From contig CM029376.1 of NCBI GenBank assembly GCA_017165825.1, forward strand, positions 21,391,952 through 21,455,951: DNA of 64,000 nucleotides, in the 5' to 3' direction. This DNA comes from Hepsetus odoe (taxonomy: Eukaryota; Chordata; Actinopteri; Characiformes; Hepsetidae). Shown in pieces: positions 58,401-64,000 of this stretch; the stretch's first letter is position 1; each line of letters begins with the position of its first letter. The notes under the pieces are model-generated. The model was not told the origin of the DNA and searched no databases. It worked only from the letters and a program-made list of their open reading frames with translations. A program made the translations under genes and the position numbers.

Positions 58401-61400
58401 CCAAAATACTTCATACCTGACAACAAGGTGAAGCAGCCAGAATGTCGTAAGTATACATGGTGCCCAGCTGGGCCAGCTCCCCGTCCCATCGAGATTTGCA
58501 CTTTATACACACGATTTTGTGCACTCCCTCCAGACAGTCCACACAGATAGCATACAGGTGCATCAGCCTCCCTTTAGAAATATTAGAAGTGCATAGTTTT
58601 ACTATTTATACATTTAAACAAACTGTATTTTGCTCCATGTCTAATATTGTTTCAGATCTGACTGCATTAATGTGCTGAGGTCTTCCTGGCCCACTTTAGA
58701 GTCCACTTTAGAAGAAGATCAAGGCTGCTGTTCTGTCTGGTTAAATGTCTAGTCATGCCACAACAGTAAAGAAAAACCTTTCCAAACATCCATAGTGCAA
58801 TTTTTCAAACAAATTTTCACACCACATCACAGTCAGCTTGATTTTACACTTTTCATTCATTCTACCTCTTTGTGACCACTAATGGCTTTATTATCCAAGT
58901 AGCCTACGCTGAGTATCCAACAGACTTTGACAAAGTTTTCTATAACGCACCACCCACACAGTCTTCACCCTGGTTGATCAGTTGTTTGCTGTACACCTAC
59001 AACTTTCCATCACACATACGATCCATGCTCAAACAGGCCCCATAGCAACTAACAAACCATAATCCGTATATTTTGGTCCCTAAAATGTGATCACTGTTCA
59101 AAAAAGGAACCTCACCCCTATGGGCACTTTAACATTAAATATTCTGAAATTGTGGAATTATAGACTAAAATTTCATTTCTTTTATATCAAACAGATGAAC
59201 AATTTGTAGAAACGCAGCTGTTGAGCAGTGCTGGCTGAAAGCCCTCAGTGCTAAAGGCAGATATCATGACTATATTAATGGTACATGGCCCCTTTTTTCA
59301 TATTATCTGTTTCAGTTTTCACACATCAAACGAAATGTCTTTATTTTCAGGGTTAGAGTGAGCCAGCTTCAAAGACTATGGCATTATTCAGTTGATGTAA
59401 CATTATAAAACATAGAATTTAAAATACTAAACCTCACACTCTACTGCATTTTTATGATGTTTATTTTAATTAATATTTTATAATACAAGCTATCATTGTT
59501 TGCTCCTGTGTCCATTTCATCCAACCATCCATCAATTTTCTGAATCTCTTATCCAGGACCAGGTTGCAGTGGTAGCTGGCTTAGGAGGTTTGCCAAGATA
59601 TTTTTTTCCATTGGCTTCCACTAGCTCATCCTGGGGGATCCCAAGGTGCTCCCAGGACAGCCTAGATATGTAATTTTCCCAGCATGTCCTGGGACTGCCC
59701 GTGGTCTTCATCGAGTTCGTAGTGGCCGGAACACCCCCACTGGGAGGCATCCTAACAAGATGCTCAAACCACCTCAGACAGCTCCTTTCATTGTGTGGCA
59801 TCAGCGGTTCTAATTTGAGCTCCTCCCAGATGTCTGAGCTCCTCACTTTATCTCTAAGGGTGTGCCCAGCCACCCTACCAAGGAAACTCATATCCACCGC
59901 TTTTATTCCCAATCTTGTTCTTTCAGTCATTTCCCAGAGCTCACCACAATGAGTAAAGCAACCACATAACTGCCACCACTGCCCCAATCCATCTATCGAT
60001 CTCCTGCTCCATTTTACCCTCACACATGAATAAGATCTCAAGATACTTAAATTCCTCCAATTGAGGCAGTAACTTTTTTCTAATCCATTTTGGGCGTACC
60101 ACCTTTTTACAGTGGAACATCACCACCACAGATCTGGAGGTGCTGATCCTCATCCCTACATTTTCAGTTTCTCCCTGTCCTCGGCATCTTCCACCTGCAT
60201 GTCCTCTTTCAACTTATCCTTAAACTTCCTTTTTGGCTTTCCTCTTGTCCTCTTGCCTAGCAACATCCTTCTCTCTGCACATGTCCAAAAATCAATGCAA
60301 TCTTGCAATGTTAACATAATTCACATTTGTGTGTTCTGTCTTGATCCTACTGACTTTCATTTCTCTCCTCTCTAAAGCATATGTTCACCTCTCCAGGGTC
60401 TCCTCAAGATTCCCTCTTCTCTTGCAACAGATCACAATGTCATTTGCAAGCATCCTAATTCACTGGGACTAATCCACATCCTAATCCTGTCTAGCCTCAT
60501 ACGTCAAAATATTCATCAACACTGCAAACAAGAAAGGGCTGTGTCAATGCTTGTAATCCCACCTCCACCTTGAACCCATCCATCACTCCTACCGCAGACA
60601 TCAACACGGTCACACTGCTCTCATACATATCCTTCACCACGCTGACATACTTCTCTGCCACACCGAACTTGCTCATACAAAACCACAACTCCTCTCTAGG
60701 AACCATAAAGTCTACAAAGGCTCAATGCAACTCCTTCTGAACTTCTGATCAACACCCTCAGAGCAAACATTGCATCTGTAGTGCTCTTTCTCAGCATGAA
60801 ACCACACTGCTGCTCACTAATCATAACCTCTTTTCTAAACCTTGCTTCCACTATTCTTTCCCATATTTTCATGTTGTTGCCCATGATCAGTTTTATACCT
60901 CTAGTTACTACTGCTCTGTACATCACCCTTATTCTTGAAACCATCAGTCACTACTACACTGTACTGCCTATATATACACACACAATACTTTGCAAAAGTC
61001 TCATTTCATTTGATTTTGCTAGGGAGTCACCTTGTTTGTGCAAACACACTATTTTATATCTGTTAAGCCATATTATCTTTAGCATATTGAGTAGAAATGA
61101 AAACAAAAGGTTTACTACAACAGGCTGCAAAGTGCCTAAAGATAAAACGCATCTAAAAGGGATTCAACCACTCAGTATTAGCATCACTGGAATACTAATC
61201 TGTGCATCCGCTATCATCATCACCTGATTCTTCACTGTTTCATTCAAGTTAGATGGCTTTGTTCTGCTTGAATTATTCATACGCAGGTCACTGTGTGGCT
61301 TAACAAAAAAAATCCTCTAAAACTGGTCAGGTACAGAAACTGGACTAAAACTGAGCCTCCAGGAGGCCTGGAGAATTATTCCACACAACAATACATTAAA

Positions 61401-62843
61401 ACTGAAAATTCTTTGCTTTGGAAGCAAAATATAAAGAACTGAGGGGTGGATCAAGATTTTTGCACTGCATTGTACGTAACACTTTTATTGCAATTTATTG
61501 CAATCAGTGTGTGATTTGGTGTGTCATTTTGGTCAAATAAATGTTAAAGGACAGGAAAAATAAACTTGTAATAAATATTATAAATAAAAATTAATGGCAT
61601 TTTAATCAATAACTTGTTAATAATAATACATTTAAAAAATACAGCTTCTATTGTACATTATAAAAAAATAAAGAACAGTGATGTGGTTCAAAATTTTATT
61701 TTCATGTGAAATGAAAACACAGCTCGCTTTTACATAGAACAGCAATTTATACAAATGAAAATACACAATTCTAAAGTAAAGGTAAGGTCCTCACTTGGTA
61801 AATGGCACGGAACATCATACTCAATCTCACTGGGTGACATATTGAGGAAGAGCATCCCATCCACCACAGTGGAAACTGCTTCAAATATGGCAGTAAAAGT
61901 AGGTACAAGGCGCAGTGCACTACATTGCGATGGCTGGCACTCAGCGCAGACAGGATAAACTTCCTCAGGTCCTCACCCTGGCCGGCCTGCGCATCATCCT
62001 CCATGCGCACATGGTAGGTATTGAGCTTATGGCGGGGGATGTGCGCCAGCAGCTCAGAGAGGTCCAGCCTCCTCAGAAACTGCACAGGGTTATCACCAGG
62101 CGTGAGGCGTGGTAGGCATAAGCCAGCTGCCGCCCCATGGTCAGGGTGGGTGGCCCCACGAGCAGCCAAAAGGTGTTTTCGGCCACCTTCCATATGGACA
62201 GCACTCTTCAGAAACTCACCCAAATGCCGGGAGCTGCGCGGACCTCCAGCCTGCTGAGGAGAAAAGAAGGAGAAACCCAAGGGCGGTGACTGGCCAGGTG
62301 AATCACAGGTCAGACCTGCATGACCTCTCTCCTGAGAATTCTGCCGGTCCACAGACTGGCGGCGGGACAGCTCCTGGTTGGAGCCTCTGTGAGCCAGTTT
62401 GTTGGATGGCTTCCCTTTCTTAGGCTCCTCAGGGGCCTCTGCTCCAAGCCCACCATAGGCACCTCCTTCCCTTGCCTTGGCTCCACTCTTTTCCGGCAAG
62501 ACCTTCTTTTTACGCTCGTCCTGCATCCGCTTGACCTGATACCAGTCTGTATCCTTCTTCAAGTGACCCTGACCACAGCGGCAAGAGCAGAAGCGAAAGG
62601 CCGAGTCATAGCCCTTCTTGGTCCACATGTTCTGCCGGCATTGCTTCTCGTTCCAGCTGCGCGCACGTCCAATGCAATTGAACTGCGCCAGGATGCTGCT
62701 CTCCCACTCATAGAAGCACTGCAGGTGCATCCAGTTGCCGTAGGGACAGTGTTCACTGTTGCACAGCACTCGCTGATAGTCATCCTTCTCCAGGTCCACA
62801 GAACGGCCCACACTGCACACCAGAGGGGTGGCACATAGCGCCT
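55237..62843 (-). CDS. heca: Headcase homolog, 3' three exons, reading frame damaged near the C-terminus
   Basis: Headcase (HECA) proteins are cytosolic Cys/His-rich regulators; Drosophila headcase acts in imaginal-cell differentiation and tracheal branching and vertebrate HECA has been tied to growth control. Three minus-strand exons match the family from an ALCATP...DDYQRVLCNS segment to the C-terminal FKVLEAY. The amino-terminal exon is expected beyond the right edge. Exon 61795-62843 ends with a net frameshift, exon 58417-58571 is intact, and 55237-55400 has an in-frame TGA and a one-base deletion. Multi-exon structure rules out a processed retrocopy. It could be a decaying duplicate, a functional gene with a truncated tail, or a real gene with assembly errors. 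Confidence 0.9.
56237..56490 (-). repeat. tRNA-derived SINE, family 1
   Basis: Head GGGGCAGCGGTGGCCTAGTGGTT at the right end; B box partly deleted; tail with CACTTTCACTTT at the left. It lies 30 bases left of the Tc1-like element. Confidence 0.92.
56520..58135 (+). mobile_element. Tc1-like DNA transposon with long inverted repeats, decayed
   Basis: Left repeat 56520-56998 (interrupted by a SINE) and right repeat about 57950-58135 are reverse-complementary over some 150 bases; both contain a tgtgtgttgagttattttga-like string. The CAAAAGTGAGTACAC motif occurs twice in the left repeat, an IR/DR layout. Between them lie transposase pieces: RRMSAASKR, MDYWNNVLWSDETKMNLFGS, LPTVKHGGGSVMVW, DNDPKRTS and HLWGFLKWKVEEHKVSKFHQ, including D, D and E positions. 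Frameshifts and stops make it inactive; the outer right end is truncated. Confidence 0.93.
56611..56852 (+). repeat. tRNA-derived SINE nested in a Tc1 inverted repeat
   Basis: Complete-looking family 1 copy, head GGGGCAGCGGTGGCCTAGTG at 56612, tail CACTTTCACTTTT. It splits the left repeat of the Tc1-like element, so it arrived later. Confidence 0.93.
58417..58571 (-). CDS. heca: heca penultimate exon
   Basis: 155 nt, acceptor ctaaag, donor gtatga. Two bases then RLMHLYAICVDCLEGVHKIV, CIKCKSRWDGELAQLGTMYT and YDILAASPCCQ. Two CxxC pairs of a zinc-binding fold are present. It is open throughout and in phase with the second readable frame of the large exon. Confidence 0.95.
59530..60965 (-). 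mobile_element. Non-LTR retrotransposon ORF2 relics
   Basis: Minus-strand pieces of reverse transcriptase and C-terminal region: MKIWERIVEARFRKEVMISE, QQCGFMLRKSTTDAMFALRV (60770-60890), VPREELWFCMSKFGVAEKYV, ESSVTV (60580-60700), EFKYLEILFMCEGKMEQEID (60020-60080), then DIWEELKLEPLMPHNERSCL and RWFEHLVRMP (59730-59850) and WENYISRLSWEHLGIPQDEL. Frames change and stops occur throughout. A GHVQRE string near 60290 matches the scrap at 12319-12438. Possibly two element types fused or nested. Confidence 0.88.
60987..61474. mobile_element. Short inverted-repeat (MITE-like) DNA transposon
   Basis: Ends acaatactttgcaaaagtct at the left and the reverse complement of acaatgcagtgcaaaaatct at the right, about 490 bases apart, with no transposase inside. 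The TTTGCAAAAGTCT-type end is common to non-autonomous Tc1/mariner elements in fish. Confidence 0.6.
61795..62843 (-). CDS. heca: heca large exon
   Basis: 1049 nt, acceptor tttgcag, donor gtgagg. Begins mid-codon, then ALCATPLVCSVGRSVDLEKD, DYQRVLCNSEHCPYGNWMHL, QCFYEWESSILAQFNCIGRA, RSWNEKQCRQNMWTKKGYDS and AFRFCSCRCGQGHLKKDTDW, all very close to known headcase proteins with the Cys/His pattern intact. A Lys/Gly/Ser-rich middle follows, then NPVQFLRRLDLSELLAHIPR and VHCAL. The frame is then lost between about 61870 and 61915. The continuation, DGMLFLNMSPSEIEYDVPCH, is readable in another frame to the donor. Confidence 0.93.
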
Positions 62844-64000
62844 CTGCAAAGCCCAACACAAAAAAAAACATGATCTAAAATCTACAGTTTACTCTTCCTC
62901 CAAATGTAATATATAAATCAAGACATTGAGATATTTACTGGTTGGGATGCCAAAAAACATATCATGAAACAAAATGTATTCATAGTGCACAATCTATAAC
63001 TGTTTATTTTTTTATTATATAAACAAATATAATATAGACAAACAGCAGTGCAAAAAAAAAAAAAAATACACTAAATACAATGATTTAATTCAACACTGAT
63101 TTGGTGCACCTGAACTAAATCTAATTTAAGAGACCTAACTATTGCTCTTTTTGCATTAAAACATTTGGTTGGACAGACAGAACCTCAAAGAGCCGATTGT
63201 GATATACTGTTTTTTTAATACCTCGATGGTAAAAACTGCTATTACTGTATCTCTAATGTTGAGGCCTGAAGTTTGGTTTTATGAAAGCTTGTCAGTTAGT
63301 ACGGTAAATCTGTGCCTCCACACTCCAAACAGCATTCGGCTGTAGTTTTCTGACATGCATTCATTGTTTTTATGTCTATAAAAGCTGGCTCTGCTCTGCA
63401 ACAAATAACAATTCAAAAGGCACATAAGCAAGTCAGCTGGAGATTCCTGAACATCAGTCATGATCTATCAATGCAAACAGCGCTCAACTACTTGCTATAA
63501 GCTTCCAGTGCAAGACCAAGCTCCCAGACATGTCTTGAATGATGGGCTTCATCTTGAGTGAGATGAAAATAGACACTCTGACATGCCTTCTTTCCTGTTA
63601 GTACTGGATGTTTGTAATACGTTTGAATGAATGAGTCTAACGTAGGCTCACAAGAGGGATGCGGAGTAGTGTTCATGTATCCTCTCCCCATCAGTTCAGT
63701 AGTTGTGCCTCATATTATCGCCTGTGAGTCACTCCCACCATGACCTTTGGCTGGGCACATGGAACGCAGATTCATCAATAGAGCAGTAGGCCCTTCGCAG
63801 TCTCAACGGATGGCAAGTATCAGTGTGTTCTATTTGTGCAGACCCCGGGGTGAGCTTACCCACACAAAGAAGTGTAGTCAAAAAAATAAAGCACATTATG
63901 CAACACGTTTGCATGGTTCCATTATGTGCTCCTGAGATGCTGTGTGTGTGTGTGTGTGTGTGAGTGAGTGTGAGGGAGAGGACATACTGACCCAAATTCC
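62844..64000. other. heca upstream intron, no exon seen
   Basis: AT-rich sequence upstream (coding strand) of the large heca exon. The first exon was not seen up to the edge of the window. Only a GT repeat at 63940-63970 stands out. Confidence 0.65.
63940..63970. repeat. (GT)n microsatellite
   Basis: GT repeat passing into GAGT units near the right edge. Confidence 0.95.

Larger units (their letters stand above)
58572..61794. other. heca intron
   Basis: Intron between the large and penultimate heca exons; contains the retrotransposon relics and the MITE-like element. The stretch 58680-59520 is AT-rich with nothing recognised. Confidence 0.75.

Noticed and set aside
59532..60041. 169-residue minus-strand open frame as a host gene
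   Set aside because: Its RSSDIWEELKLEPL and RWFEHLVRMP strings are retrotransposon C-terminal signatures.
1..64000. CRISPR arrays, operons, phage or bacterial mobile elements
   Set aside because: No regularly spaced direct repeats, no dense same-strand open frames, and all recognised genes have spliceosomal introns.

Overview
This is a piece of a vertebrate nuclear genome, almost certainly a ray-finned (teleost) fish. It is AT-rich, the genes are short exons with GT/AG borders separated by long introns, and the introns carry many microsatellites and typical fish repeats: tRNA-derived SINEs, Tc1-like DNA transposons and non-LTR retrotransposon fragments. There are no bacterial operons, CRISPR arrays or phage modules. 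An otophysan fish such as a catfish or characin is a guess from repeat style only.

Two host genes, both on the minus strand, account for the coding content. Positions 1661-47113 hold 23 recognisable exons (22 constitutive or cassette exons, counting one tandem pair as two) of a P4-type ATPase, a phospholipid flippase best matching ATP8A1. They run from the first transmembrane region (47014-47113) through the DGET (37053-37122), PISL (31933-32060), DKTGT (30767-30855), KGA (15691-15760) and TGDK (12924-13062) motifs to the end of the P-domain core (1661-1833). Every neighbouring pair found has matching splice phases except where an exon is missing. The N-terminal exon(s), one exon of roughly 65 nt expected between 1833 and 12924, and the whole C-terminal membrane half were not found; the last lies left of the window.

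Positions 55237-62843 hold three exons of a headcase homolog (HECA family). The large exon (61795-62843) is open and well conserved for most of its length. Its end carries a net frameshift, and the last exon carries an in-frame stop and a one-base deletion, so this copy is either decaying, C-terminally truncated, or affected by base-call errors. Its first exon is expected right of the window.

The rest is repeats and plain intron. About 14 SINE copies or fragments of at least three families are spread over the window. Tc1-like remnants lie at 43097-44055, 44890-45260 and 56520-58135, the last with a SINE inside its left inverted repeat. A short inverted-repeat element lies at 60987-61474. Retrotransposon coding relics lie at 12319-12438 and 59530-60965.

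The most interesting biology is in the flippase gene: a tandem pair of 74-nt exons (38461-38534 and 39334-39407) with identical length and phase, encoding alternative versions of the same actuator-domain segment, and a 45-nt in-frame cassette exon (23482-23526) in the linker after the phosphorylation site. Dinucleotide repeats sit very close to several splice sites. I saw no previously undescribed multi-gene system.
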